The translations under genes were made by a program, and so were the position numbers. From contig JAFXVR010000047.1 in NCBI GenBank assembly GCA_017534885.1, positions 1 to 64,000 of the forward strand: 64,000 nt of DNA. The letters run 5' to 3'. The notes under the pieces are model-generated. The model was not told where the DNA came from. It saw only the letters and a list, made by a program, of their open reading frames with translations, and did not search any database. This DNA is from Clostridia bacterium. Its GTDB lineage: Bacteria; Bacillota; Clostridia; Christensenellales; Aristaeellaceae. This document shows positions 50,408-58,636 of the stretch, one piece after another (position 1 is the stretch's first letter; the number at the start of each line of letters is the position of its first letter).

Positions 50408-52252
50408 TTACATATCCCCTTCCAGTTCATTGAGTTCGGCCTGGGCTTCAGCCCGCAGCCGTTCCTGTCTCAGTCTGCGCCGCTCAAAGGGTCCCGCGTC
50501 CACCTCCCGGCGGTACCGCGAGCAGGCCCTCTCCAGCTGACGGAGCCGCTTCTCGGTCTGCCCGGCCTCCGCCTCCAGGCGGCTGACGCTTGTTTTCGCC
50601 TCGCCCAGCTGTCCCTGGGCTTCCCTGAGCTGTTCCTGCGCCGCCTTCAGCAGCCGCTCCTGCTCCTCCGCGTAGCGCTGCTGTCCCTGCCCGTAGGCCG
50701 TCAGCTGTTCACAGCGGCTTTCCAGCGCCAGTATGCGCTCCTGCGTCTGGCTGACGTAGGCCTCCGTCTGGCGGGCCCGCTCAGCCGAGGCAGCCTCCAC
50801 CGCCTGACGCTGCTTTTCCTGCGCCTGGGCGTACTCCCTCAGCTGGGCCGCCTGCGCCTCCATTCCGGCCAGCACCTGCTGGGTTTCATCCCGGTATCGG
50901 ATCAAGCTTTCCACATAGTCCCCGCTGTACTGTGCCTTCGCGGCGGCCTCGTGGGCGTCCCGGTAGCGGATCAGGCTCTCCACGTATTCCGCGCTGTACC
51001 GGGCCTGTCCGCCGGCGGCCTGGGTCTCGTCCCGGTAGCGGATCAGGCTTTCCACATAAGCCTGGCTGTACTGCTGCGGTTCGATGGCCGCCTGCCGCAG
51101 CGCCGCGTACCGCAGGGCCGCGCCGGGTTTCGGCTGACGCCGGGAGGGCTGGCGCAGGGCCTGCAGCATGGCTTCATACATGGCGTCCACCTGCCGCTGA
51201 ACCTCTCCGAGGCGCTCCGGCGGCCGCGCAGGTTCCTTCAGCAGGCTCAGCGCCGCCTCCCGGAAGCACGCGCTGTCCGTCAGATAATGCCGCTCCTCCC
51301 CCATCAGGCTGTAGACCGAGCGGGTTTTGCGGTACCGGAAGAAGTCCAGGGCCAGCACCTTTTTTCCATAGGCGAAGGCGGTGATGGCGCCGTGGAAGCT
51401 GACGCCCATGTACATCTCGCAGCCTGCCAGCACGGCTATCATCTGCCGGAGGCTCAGCCCCTGCCCCAGAGCCGTGATGCCTTCGCGTCCAGCCATATCC
51501 GCCAGGCGCGCCGCCAGCTGCTCGTCCCCATGGGTGTAGGCCAGGGGCAGGAGCACAACCCGCAGTCCCTGATCCCGCAGCTGCCGCAGGGTTTCCAGCA
51601 CTTCAGGCCACATGTCCTCGGGCAGCTTCGGGTGGGTGTGGAAGACCGCGTATCCGTCTTCCAGCGCCATATCCCGACGCACAGCCGCGAGCTCCTCCGC
51701 CGGGTAATACCTGGGCAGGAGGAAGGCGGGATCCGGGCTGACCACTACGCTTCTGTCCTCCGGCAGCACCTCCCGCAGGGAAGCCGCCGAAGCCTCGTTG
51801 CGCACGCTCAGGAAATCGGTTCCCTCCAGCAGCAGAGCGGTCAGTTCGCGCTCTGGCCCGGCAAAATCCGTCGGGACGCCCGGCGCATTCCAGAGCACCT
51901 TTGCCCCGGTCTCCAGCCCCACCAGAGAGGGCATCACCCAGCTCAGGGGGATGGGATAGGGGGTGAAGCGCTCCTCCCCCCGCTGCCGCTGCAGGATGTT
52001 CCGGTGGTGAATCAGCGCCCCGCCGGACACCACAATGGCGTCAAAGGGGTGCTCCCTGTGCCGCTCAGCCAGGCTGCTGATGGCGCTGACTTCCCTGCCC
52101 GTGCCCAGGGCCTGGGGCCCGGCTTCGCAGGAAAAGAGCTCGGTTTCCACCGGCTCGCCCGCGGCGGCCATCCACTTTTCAAAGATGAAGGGAAACAGGT
52201 GGTCTCCGTAATTCGCGATGTCGAACACACCTGAAAACGCAATCCGTTTCAT
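50408..52252 (-). CDS. Polysaccharide pyruvyl transferase family protein with repeat/coiled-coil tail
   Basis: 614 residues, about twice the usual 350. Residues 1-345 are the pyruvyl transferase (CsaB/PssM-like) fold: FSGVFDIANYGDHLFPFIFE, IVVSGGALIHHRN, FLSVRNEASAASLREVL, VSPDPAFLLP and GVSFHGAITAFAYGKKVLAL. Such enzymes add ketal pyruvate from PEP to wall polysaccharides. Residues 399-456 contain three copies of YVESLIRYRD exactly 24 residues apart (399-408, 423-432, 447-456). Residues 457-600 are a long Gln/Glu/Ala-rich coiled coil. The tail may oligomerise or tether the enzyme. The ATG has only a weak GGAG. It lies 7 nt after the membrane-protein gene. Confidence 0.85.
   Translation of the reverse strand: MKRIAFSGVFDIANYGDHLFPFIFEKWMAAAGEPVETELFSCEAGPQALGTGREVSAISSLAERHREHPFDAIVVSGGALIHHRNILQRQRGEERFTPYPIPLSWVMPSLVGLETGAKVLWNAPGVPTDFAGPERELTALLLEGTDFLSVRNEASAASLREVLPEDRSVVVSPDPAFLLPRYYPAEELAAVRRDMALEDGYAVFHTHPKLPEDMWPEVLETLRQLRDQGLRVVLLPLAYTHGDEQLAARLADMAGREGITALGQGLSLRQMIAVLAGCEMYMGVSFHGAITAFAYGKKVLALDFFRYRKTRSVYSLMGEERHYLTDSACFREAALSLLKEPARPPERLGEVQRQVDAMYEAMLQALRQPSRRQPKPGAALRYAALRQAAIEPQQYSQAYVESLIRYRDETQAAGGQARYSAEYVESLIRYRDAHEAAAKAQYSGDYVESLIRYRDETQQVLAGMEAQAAQLREYAQAQEKQRQAVEAASAERARQTEAYVSQTQERILALESRCEQLTAYGQGQQRYAEEQERLLKAAQEQLREAQGQLGEAKTSVSRLEAEAGQTEKRLRQLERACSRYRREVDAGPFERRRLRQERLRAEAQAELNELEGDM
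50885..51058 (-). repeat. Three 24-residue repeats in the pyruvyl transferase tail
   Basis: A 72-bp coding unit (YVESLIRYRD plus a variable 14-residue spacer) occurs three times in phase. The DNA copies share long matching stretches such as those coding ESLIRYRD, so copy number could vary by slippage or recombination. Confidence 0.85.
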
Positions 52253-52259
52253 TTGGCTG

Positions 52260-52799
52260 TCACTCCGTCAGGTTCTCCAGCAGCGTCATGGACTTGATCA
52301 TCCAGCGCCCGCTCTCCTTCACCAGGGTCACCCGGTAGCGGGCGGAGGCCCAGGCCGGCGGGTACACGGCGGAAGGCCCGCCCGCGGCCACGGCTTCCTC
52401 AGCCTTGCTGCCCTTGATGCGCCCGTCGATGTGCGGCAGGCGCTCGGTCACGTCCACCCGCGCCGTGTCGTCCCAGGGCCAGATCCAGGTGAAGCCCAGG
52501 TCGATGCGGTGGTCGATGCCGCGGATCGTGTAGTTCTGATAGGGGGAGGTGCCCTGCTCAGCCGCCAGCAGCGCGGCGTCCCGCTCCAGGTAGGTTTGCT
52601 GGAAGTATTTGGTCAGCTCCTGCCCGTCCTCCATGCGCATGACCACCTGGGCCCGCCGCGCCAGCCCGTCCTTGAGCACAATCTGCACGTTGGTCAGGTT
52701 CATGGCATAGTAAAACGCGCAGACCGCCAGGCCCAGAATCAGGGCCGCCGCCGTCAGCCTGAAGGCCAGGAACCAGACAAACCGCCGCAGATACTTCAA
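52260..52799 (-). CDS. Membrane-anchored protein of unknown function
   Basis: 179 residues. Residues 1-11 are basic and 12-33 form one membrane helix (LTAAALILGLAVCAFYYAMN); the rest should be outside the cell. I do not recognise the domain: RAQVVMRMEDGQELTKYFQ, NYTIRGIDHRIDLGFTW and a closing WASARYRVTLVKESGRWMIK with the feel of an NTF2-like strand ('V...GRW.I..'). The TTG start has AAAGGAGG seven nt upstream, which is convincing. It lies between GH5 (22 nt) and the pyruvyl transferase (7 nt), so it belongs to that envelope operon. Confidence 0.75.
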   Translation of the reverse strand: MKYLRRFVWFLAFRLTAAALILGLAVCAFYYAMNLTNVQIVLKDGLARRAQVVMRMEDGQELTKYFQQTYLERDAALLAAEQGTSPYQNYTIRGIDHRIDLGFTWIWPWDDTARVDVTERLPHIDGRIKGSKAEEAVAAGGPSAVYPPAWASARYRVTLVKESGRWMIKSMTLLENLTE

Positions 52800-52821
52800 G
52801 GACGCGCCTCCTTTCAGCTTT

Positions 52822-54036
52822 TTACTCCGTCTTCAGCCCATAGCGCACCATGGCTTCGATGATCTGGGGATACTTCCAGGTGTAATTCCGCCGGTTCAGC
52901 ACGCCGAAGTTCTCCCCGCTGCCGTTGAAGGCGTGATTGTCCCACAGCAGGCAGGGCAGATTCCGGGCCGCGGCGGTGGCGGCATAGAAGGCGGTAAAGT
53001 CCACCCGCGCCTGAACATTGTCCACCTGGCCGGTCTTTTTGCGCAGGGCGCCGAACTCGCCGATGACCACCGGCACGCCCTTCGAGACATACTTGTCATA
53101 CAGCCGGTTCATGAACACCACGATGTCCTGAGTCTGGGCGATGCCCGTCAGCCTGAAGCTCGCCGTGCCCTTGATGTTCAGCGCGAAGTCATAGGGCGTG
53201 TAGGCGTGCACTGACACGATGATGCGGTTGTCCTCGCTGTCCTCCGGCAGGCGGAAGGAGGGATTCACCGCGCACTCGGGGGAAGCGTCATAGGCCGGCA
53301 CCATCAGGTAGCGGGTCGCGTTGTAACCGCCGGTGGCCCGCACGGTGTCCACAAACACCTGGTTCAGCCGGTTGATGCACTCCATGGCTTCCTCGCACTC
53401 GGGATCGCCGCTGACGTACATCCACTCGTGGCTCGTGCCCACCAGCCGCGGCTCGTTCATAGATTCGAGGATCAGCCGGTCGTCCCAGTCGCGGAAGCGC
53501 TCAGCCACCTGCTGCCAGATGGCGCGCACGTAGCGCTCGCTGTCCGCGTACCGCGCCTCGGTGGGATAGATCCAGGTGGTGTCGCTCTTGGCGTCCGAAA
53601 AGTCGTGGTGGATGTTGATGATGACGTGCATCCCCCGCTCATAGCCCCAGGAGGCCACCTCGGCCACCCGCTCCAGCCACGCTTCCGAGATGACCAGGTT
53701 CTCGTCCACATGGTCGTGCCAGCTCACGGGAATGCGCACGGTATTCATCCCGGCGGCCTTCAGCGCGTCAAACACGCCCTCGGTGGTCATAGTGCCGCAC
53801 CAGATGGCCTCGATTCCCAGCTCATCCCCGTTGTACCCCTTGTAGGCGTAGGCCTCCAGCGTATTGCCCAGGTTCCAGCCCACGCCCATGGAGCGGGTGA
53901 AGCGCAGGGCCTCGTTGTCCGGCACCTCGCGGGCGCCGATGTTCAGCTCCGGAATCACAATCTCCTCCGCCTGCGTCACGGGCAGGCTCAGCAGCAGCAG
54001 GCTCAGCACCATCAGCGCCAGACAAAGCTTCTTCAT
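52822..54036 (-). CDS. Secreted glycoside hydrolase family 5 (cellulase-like)
   Basis: 404 residues. Signal peptide at 1-23 (KKLCLALMVLSLLLLSLPVT). The GH5 barrel has MGVGWNLGNTLEA, a VRIPVSWHDHV segment, VIINIHHD (His-His), LILESMNEP with the acid/base Glu (about residue 197), VSVHAYTPYDF and VVIGEFGAL with the nucleophile Glu (about 326), and CLLWDNHAFNG at the end. This matches endo-beta-1,4-glucanases of GH5; mannan or xyloglucan activity cannot be excluded. No carbohydrate-binding module or anchor is seen. AGGAGG lies upstream. It leads the envelope operon with a good promoter. Confidence 0.93.
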   Translation of the reverse strand: MKKLCLALMVLSLLLLSLPVTQAEEIVIPELNIGAREVPDNEALRFTRSMGVGWNLGNTLEAYAYKGYNGDELGIEAIWCGTMTTEGVFDALKAAGMNTVRIPVSWHDHVDENLVISEAWLERVAEVASWGYERGMHVIINIHHDFSDAKSDTTWIYPTEARYADSERYVRAIWQQVAERFRDWDDRLILESMNEPRLVGTSHEWMYVSGDPECEEAMECINRLNQVFVDTVRATGGYNATRYLMVPAYDASPECAVNPSFRLPEDSEDNRIIVSVHAYTPYDFALNIKGTASFRLTGIAQTQDIVVFMNRLYDKYVSKGVPVVIGEFGALRKKTGQVDNVQARVDFTAFYAATAAARNLPCLLWDNHAFNGSGENFGVLNRRNYTWKYPQIIEAMVRYGLKTE

Positions 54037-54067
54037 GGGAGCGCCTCCTCATCAGGTTGATGCGCCC

Positions 54068-54096
54068 ATTATAGCAAATTCAGCCCCACAGGGCAA
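54068..54096 (-). promoter_or_regulatory. Promoter of the GH5 envelope operon
   Basis: Minus-strand TTGCCC (54096-54091) and TATAAT (54073-54068) with 17-nt spacing, about 30 nt before the GH5 ATG. Confidence 0.75.
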
Positions 54097-54154
54097 GATG
54101 TCCAGGTGAGTTTACATCCGCCGCGTGAATTCCCTGTGGCGCGAACAAGCCGGA

Positions 54155-54165
54155 TATGCTATACT
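54155..54165 (+). promoter_or_regulatory. Probable -10 of the APH-like kinase gene
   Basis: TATGCTATACT contains two overlapping -10-like hexamers, 30-40 nt before the TTG start at 54198. No good -35 is present at the right distance. Confidence 0.4.
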
Positions 54166-54197
54166 GTTTTCAGCAAAACAACGGGGAGGAATACACC

Positions 54198-55193
54198 TTG
54201 GAAAACCTGCTTGAACAGGCAAAGGCGCTGTACGCGCTCGAGGACTGCGTCTGCACGCCCGTCTCCGGTCATGAGGGCGGGCGCAACCTGCTGTATGTAT
54301 GCCGCCTGAACGGAGAAAACCGCTCTGTGCTCCGCATCTCGGCCACAGGGGATCGGACTGAAGAGGAATACCTCGCGGAGACGGAATTCGTCCATGACCT
54401 GGCGCAGAAGGGCGCGCCGGTGGCCGATGCACTTCCCTCCATCCACGGCCGCCTCGTCGAGCGCGCCGAATGGGAAGGAAAACCGGTTTACATCAGCCTG
54501 TTCGCGTACGCGAAGGGGATGCTGATCGCCGACAACGGCTACCGCTACCGGGAGGGCGCGCCGCTGGAGGAGTACTTTTACAACACCGGCAAGGCCTTAG
54601 GCGCGATCCACCGACTGTCGAAGCGGTATCAGCCCCTCCACCGCCGGCCGGATTACTTTGACAAGTACAATATGGCTTATATCGGTCAGCTGATTCCCGA
54701 CAGCCACGCCGACCTGAAAGCGGCCATCGCCGCGCGGCTGGAGCAGTTCCGCTCCCTGCCTGTGGACGCGGAGAGCTACGGCCTGGTGCACTTTGACTTC
54801 AGCGACGGCAATTACCACATCGACATGACCACCGGGGACATCACTGTCTTTGACTTTGACAACTGCATGTACTGCTGGTATCTGTTTGACCTGGCCAATC
54901 TCTGGACTCACGGCGTCGGCTGGTTCCGGAACGAGCCCGACGGGGCCCGGCGAATGGCCGGCATGCGGCGGTATTTTGATGCCATCCTCCGGGGCTACCG
55001 CAGCGAAACCGACGTTTCCGAAGATATGCTTGAGAAGCTGCCCCTGTTCATCGACATGGTGCTCATCGAGAACATCGTCGACGAGTACGAATGCTGTGCC
55101 CGGGAGGGCGAGGAGGTGGACTGGGAGGACGTGGAGGATGCGGCGGAATGCCTCATCCACTCGATCCCCTACGCGGGCTTCGGAGAGGAATAA
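54198..55193 (+). CDS. Aminoglycoside phosphotransferase-like (APH/choline kinase) family protein
   Basis: 331 residues. Kinase signatures: GLVHFDFSDGNYHID is the HxDxxxxN catalytic loop (H-F-D-F-S-D-G-N) and ITVFDFDNCMY is the metal-binding DxD. An N-terminal lobe (NLLYVCRLNGENRSVLRIS) precedes it, and SLFAYAKGMLI is the hinge. Such enzymes phosphorylate small hydroxylated molecules such as antibiotics, homoserine, choline or sugars. Which one cannot be told, and a resistance function should not be assumed. Start: the TTG at 54198 has GGGGAGG eight nt upstream; an in-frame ATG at 54156 lies inside the -10 region and is rejected. Confidence 0.85.
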   Translation: MENLLEQAKALYALEDCVCTPVSGHEGGRNLLYVCRLNGENRSVLRISATGDRTEEEYLAETEFVHDLAQKGAPVADALPSIHGRLVERAEWEGKPVYISLFAYAKGMLIADNGYRYREGAPLEEYFYNTGKALGAIHRLSKRYQPLHRRPDYFDKYNMAYIGQLIPDSHADLKAAIAARLEQFRSLPVDAESYGLVHFDFSDGNYHIDMTTGDITVFDFDNCMYCWYLFDLANLWTHGVGWFRNEPDGARRMAGMRRYFDAILRGYRSETDVSEDMLEKLPLFIDMVLIENIVDEYECCAREGEEVDWEDVEDAAECLIHSIPYAGFGEE

Positions 55194-55258
55194 AGGGACG
55201 AAAAACACAGCCTGCACCATCGGCTGTTTCCTGAAGCGCGAGTACTGATTCGGATGTT

Positions 55259-55355
55259 AAAGGGCGCTTTCCTGAACCAAGCCACGACTGGTTGTGGAGG
55301 ACAGTGGTAAATTCCACAACCAGCCGTGACTCTAAGGTTGGAAGCGCCCTTTTTG
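55259..55355. terminator. Long near-palindrome between convergent genes
   Basis: An outer AAAGGGCGCTT stem pairs with AGCGCCCTTT. Inner arms CACGACTGGTTGTGGA (55283-55298) and TCCACAACCAGCCGTG (55313-55328) pair with one mismatch around a 14-nt loop. The plus strand ends in TTTTTG and the minus strand in CCCTTTAA. It probably terminates both flanking genes, but it is far longer than a normal terminator. Confidence 0.75.
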
Positions 55356-55361
55356 TCACCC

Positions 55362-55778
55362 TCAACAGCCTTTGGGCATTGACCGCATGAACCCGCTGCA
55401 GCCCAGCTCTGACAGTTCCGCAAAGCCCAGCGAGCGGTAGAAGGCCGCCGTCTGCGCGGTGCTGTCCGTCACCAGCACGATCTGCCGGACGTCCGCGTAC
55501 CGGTCGAGCACCGCCCGCAGCAGCGCTGTCCCGATACCCTGCCGCTGCCTGTCCGGGCGCACCAGAACGTCCTGCACATAGACGATGGTGGCCCCATCCC
55601 CCACCGCCCGCACGATGCCCAGCAGCTCATGGTTCTCCCAGGCCGCCAGCACCAGCAGGGCGCGCCGGAAGCCTTCCTCCAGCGCATGCAGGTTCTCCGT
55701 GTAGGCTGTCCATCCCACCGCCCCATAGAGGCAGCGGATCTCGTCCTCCCTGTACTCCGTGTATTCCCTGATGTCCAT
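55362..55778 (-). CDS. GNAT family N-acetyltransferase
   Basis: 138 residues. Motif A is IVYVQDVLVRPDRQRQGIGTALLRAVL (V-R-P-x-R-Q-x-x-G-I-G), then QIVLVTDSTAQTAAFYRSLGF with the late Tyr. The N-terminus DIREYTEYREDEI is typical of YpeA-like acetyltransferases. Start: the ATG at 55778 has GGAGG ten nt upstream; the longer in-frame reading overlaps the next gene. It is the last gene of the 13-gene run. Substrate unknown. Confidence 0.85.
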   Translation of the reverse strand: MDIREYTEYREDEIRCLYGAVGWTAYTENLHALEEGFRRALLVLAAWENHELLGIVRAVGDGATIVYVQDVLVRPDRQRQGIGTALLRAVLDRYADVRQIVLVTDSTAQTAAFYRSLGFAELSELGCSGFMRSMPKGC

Positions 55779-55797
55779 CGCCGCAGCGCCTCCGTTT

Positions 55798-56238
55798 TCA
55801 GCCGACCGTGAATTCCGTCCATTCCACATGGTTGAACTGCATCACGTCGTCGGCTTTTTTCATGCCGCATTTCTCGTAAAAGGGCACGGCGTTCTCGTTG
55901 GCGACCAGATAAACCGCGATGTCCTTCTCGCCGCCGGCCAGCTCGTGAGCCGTCTTCAGCAGCCGCCGGCCGATGCACCGGCGCTCGTAAGCCCTGTCCA
56001 CGCCCAGGTCGGTCACGTACAGCCAGTAGGAAAAGTCCGTCAGGCCAAAGAGCGCGCCCACCAGCAGACCTTCTTCATTCCGGGCGGTCAGGCTGATGGA
56101 AACGCTGTTCACCAGCCGGGCTATCCGCTGCTCAAACCGCTCCTTCGGGTACTGGGAGCCCAGGTCAGTCCGCTTGAGAAAGCCGATGTACTCCTCAGCG
56201 GTCACCCTCTCGCTTTGGATCGTGACGGTTTCAGCCAT
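55798..56238 (-). CDS. GNAT family N-acetyltransferase
   Basis: 146 residues. Motif A is WLYVTDLGVDRAYERRCIGRRLLKTA (G-V-x-R-x-Y-x-R-R-x-I-G-R), then AVYLVANENAVPFYEKCGMKKA. The N-terminus (AEEYIGFLKRTDLGSQYP) matches a small acetyltransferase group seen in Firmicutes. GGGAG lies upstream of the ATG. It overlaps the kinase-like gene by 8 nt and is 19 nt before the next GNAT. Substrate unknown. Confidence 0.85.
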   Translation of the reverse strand: MAETVTIQSERVTAEEYIGFLKRTDLGSQYPKERFEQRIARLVNSVSISLTARNEEGLLVGALFGLTDFSYWLYVTDLGVDRAYERRCIGRRLLKTAHELAGGEKDIAVYLVANENAVPFYEKCGMKKADDVMQFNHVEWTEFTVG

Positions 56239-56776
56239 TGTTCTCCCTCTCCCTCAGGTACGCCTCGAAGGCCGGGGTTCTGCTCCAGTACCGGATGCCC
56301 CAGTTCTCAAAGCTCCACTCGTCCATATAGCCGTTGCACTCATAGTCCACATACCAGATCAGGCCGTCCCGCATCACAAAATTGGTGGGGAAATAGTCGA
56401 TGTTCAGCCCGGCGGCCTTCGCCAGAGCGGCCATTTCCCGCGCCTGTCCCAGATAGGGCTCCGCAGAACGGCCGTCCATGACGATGTCAAAAATGGTCTC
56501 CCCCGCGATATACTCCTTGACGATCCGCTCCGCCTCCGCATCGATGGCGATCATCCGGGGGATCCGGATGCCGGCCTGGGTCAGCCGCTGATAGTCCCGG
56601 CGCTCCGCCTCGATCTTGTCGCCGAAGGCGTAGTAGGCGCAGGGCTCGTGGTGAATCTGCTTCAGCACGACCTGCCGGCCCTCGCCATCCGCCAGGTAGG
56701 AATAGCCGCCCTTGCCGTGGCCCAGCAGCCGGAGGAGGCGGTACGTCCGGCCGCAGACAGTCAGCGCTTCTTCCAT
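56231..56776 (-). CDS. Small kinase-like protein (RIO/Bud32-like fold)
   Basis: 181 residues, so a minimal kinase. RLLRLLGHGKGGYSYLAD is a glycine-rich loop, QVVLKQIHHE carries the Lys, GLNIDYFPTNFVMRDG is the D-x4-N catalytic loop and WYVDYECNGY has the metal Asp. The compact layout resembles RIO/Bud32 or KdkA-like kinases. Target unknown; it might be a protein, a sugar or a small molecule. Start: the ATG at 56776 has GGAGGA seven nt upstream. It lies 17 nt after the lipoprotein gene and overlaps the GNAT. Confidence 0.72.
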   Translation of the reverse strand: MEEALTVCGRTYRLLRLLGHGKGGYSYLADGEGRQVVLKQIHHEPCAYYAFGDKIEAERRDYQRLTQAGIRIPRMIAIDAEAERIVKEYIAGETIFDIVMDGRSAEPYLGQAREMAALAKAAGLNIDYFPTNFVMRDGLIWYVDYECNGYMDEWSFENWGIRYWSRTPAFEAYLRERENNG

Positions 56777-56793
56777 TGCACGCTCCTCCAAGG

Positions 56794-57192
56794 TCACTCT
56801 GCCGCTTTGGGTTTCCGGGTGAAGGACACCCGCCCCTTCGCCTGATGCCCGGTGACGCTCACCCGCCAGACGCCGTCCTCGGGGATCTCAATGCTGAATT
56901 CGGCGCTGACCTGCCCCTTTCCTCTGTAGACCGGCTCCTTTCCGGCCTGACTTACGGTCACATCCACCGAGCCGCCGGTGTGCGCCAGCGAAACCAGCAG
57001 CTGATCGCCCGCCGAAAGCTCCAGCTCCGCGCTCTCCTCTCGGTTCAGCACGGTGTACTCCATCTGAAAGCTGTGTTTGTCGCTCGCCCTGGAGCCGTCA
57101 AACACGCTGGTCTGCCCGCAGCCTGTGAGCAGCATGAGGGCCAGCGCCAGCAGGCAGGCTCCCGCGGCTGTTCTGGTCAATCTGTGTTTCAT
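56794..57192 (-). CDS. Small lipoprotein of unknown function
   Basis: 132 residues. The signal ends in the lipobox LLTGC (Cys 25), preceded by KHRLTRTAAGACLLALALML. The mature part is a short beta domain (SFQMEYTVLNREESAELELS, SVDVTVSQAGKEPVYRG, FSIEIPEDGVWRVSVTGHQA), which resembles a small carbohydrate-binding or PPC-like domain; 'IPEDGVWRVSVTG' is suggestive but I cannot name the family. It lies 36 nt after the alpha/beta hydrolase. Confidence 0.72.
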   Translation of the reverse strand: MKHRLTRTAAGACLLALALMLLTGCGQTSVFDGSRASDKHSFQMEYTVLNREESAELELSAGDQLLVSLAHTGGSVDVTVSQAGKEPVYRGKGQVSAEFSIEIPEDGVWRVSVTGHQAKGRVSFTRKPKAAE

Positions 57193-57228
57193 CTGTGATT
57201 TGCCTCTTCTCTCTGGGCTGGCCGCCAG

Positions 57229-57921
57229 TCAGATCTGTTCCCGCAGCCATGCCTCCACGATTCCGATGTCCGTCTCCGCCATAAAAGGATGCTCGCTGTC
57301 CGGCGAGACCGTCAGCGCCGCGCCGAAACGCTTCGCAAAAGCCCGCATCACCTCGGGAGACTGCAGGTTGTCCCGGCCTCCGTACAGGATGGCCGTGGGA
57401 ATGGGCCAGCGTTCAGCCGGATGCGCCATAATATACTGATAGTAATCCCAGCGCAGGGGATCGATGGGCGTGTCGATCACCCGCTTTTTTTGCAGTTCCT
57501 CTGGAGTGACGCTGAACCACCGCATCATCTGCCCTACCAGATACGCCATGTCCACGATGGGCGACTGGAAGAGGGCGTTTTTGAAGGGCCTGTCCCCATA
57601 GGTCTGCAGGGAGAAGTAGGCCCCGATGCTGCAGGCGTACAGCGAAACCCGCTTCCACCGCGCAAAGACCCAGTCCGCCACTGTATTCAGCTCCCGCATG
57701 CCGGTGAACACGTCCAGCTGCGCATCGTCCCTGCGCTCTCCGTGTTGGGGCAGGTCAAAGCTCAGCGTCTGATGGCCTTTCTCCCCGGCGATTCCGGCAA
57801 AGGGTTCCGCCACTTCCTTGCGGCCCAGCTTGCCGTGGACATAGATATACAGCCTGTCCGACGGCTCGCCCCAGAGCAGGGCGGGGATGCCGCCGATATA
57901 CAGTCTTTCCTGCATTTCCAT
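57229..57921 (-). CDS. Alpha/beta hydrolase
   Basis: 230 residues. The oxyanion segment is LYIYVHGKLG, the nucleophile Ser is in LYACSIGAYFS (altered G-x-S-x-G as A-C-S-I-G), an acidic residue follows in ILYGGRDNL, and the His is in SEHPFM. No signal peptide. Function cannot be told from sequence beyond esterase/hydrolase. The start is an ATG close to AAGG; a second ATG two codons later is an alternative. It follows the flavin reductase by 31 nt. Confidence 0.85.
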   Translation of the reverse strand: MEMQERLYIGGIPALLWGEPSDRLYIYVHGKLGRKEVAEPFAGIAGEKGHQTLSFDLPQHGERRDDAQLDVFTGMRELNTVADWVFARWKRVSLYACSIGAYFSLQTYGDRPFKNALFQSPIVDMAYLVGQMMRWFSVTPEELQKKRVIDTPIDPLRWDYYQYIMAHPAERWPIPTAILYGGRDNLQSPEVMRAFAKRFGAALTVSPDSEHPFMAETDIGIVEAWLREQI

Positions 57922-57952
57922 TCACCTTGGCGTCTCAATCGTTATCATCGCT

Positions 57953-58636
57953 TCATAAGGTCGCGTTTACCATGGCCGCGTACTGCTCCTCGGGAATCAT
58001 GGGGGAACAGATCTCCTCCAGCAGCGCCGGGTCGATGGCGCCGGCCTCCGCGTACTGCCTGCCGGCGCGGCGCACCAGCTCCAGCCGCGGCGCGGTCACG
58101 GGAGCCGCCTCCGGTGCGTTGAACATGGGGCTCTCCGGCACGGTGAGAATGGCATCGTTCCCCGGGAAGCAGAGCCTGAACTGCGCCACCGCCGGTTCAA
58201 AGTTACTTTGGCTGTTGGGGAAGCCGCAGCCGCAGATCATCATCCAATGCATCCGGGAAAAGTCCGCCTGACCCACGTGCTCGTACCGGTCGCCGACCTT
58301 GCGCATGGCGATCGAGGACAGCGGTATGGTGCGGTCCAGCAGGGCTTTCAGCGGGGCGGGCATGCCGCAGCAGTACAGCGGAAAACTGAAGATGATCAGG
58401 TCGCTTTGCAGCATCTCCTCCAGAATCGCCCGCATGTCGTCCCTCTGGCAGCAGGTGCCGCCATTGTATTTGCAGGCAAAGCAGCCCCTGCAGTACCCGA
58501 TGTTTTTGTCTGTCACATGGAGGATGTGCGCCTCCTGAGCCGACGCCTCCCGCATTCCGTCCAGGAAAGCCCGGGTCAGGTGCAGGGTGTCGCTTTTGTC
58601 CCCCTTGGGGCTTCCGTTCAGCACCATGATCTTCAT
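57953..58636 (-). CDS. NADPH-dependent FMN reductase / flavodoxin-like protein with Cys cluster
   Basis: 227 residues. The flavodoxin-like FMN loop is MVLNGSPKGDKSDT, and DLIIFSFPLYCCGMPAPLKALLDRT is the second flavin-binding segment. Between them YCRGCFACKYNGGTCCQRDDM supplies Cys residues of the kind seen in iron-sulfur flavoproteins and related multimeric flavodoxins, so an iron-sulfur or metal site is possible. Start: the ATG at 58636, with AAGGAG, overlaps the PAP2 stop by 4 nt; the longer in-frame reading is only a shadow of that gene. Confidence 0.88.
   Translation of the reverse strand: MKIMVLNGSPKGDKSDTLHLTRAFLDGMREASAQEAHILHVTDKNIGYCRGCFACKYNGGTCCQRDDMRAILEEMLQSDLIIFSFPLYCCGMPAPLKALLDRTIPLSSIAMRKVGDRYEHVGQADFSRMHWMMICGCGFPNSQSNFEPAVAQFRLCFPGNDAILTVPESPMFNAPEAAPVTAPRLELVRRAGRQYAEAGAIDPALLEEICSPMIPEEQYAAMVNATL

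Noticed and set aside
54156..54197. Upstream ATG at 54156 as start of the APH-like gene
   Set aside because: It overlaps the -10 element; the TTG at 54198 has a strong GGGGAGG at ideal spacing.
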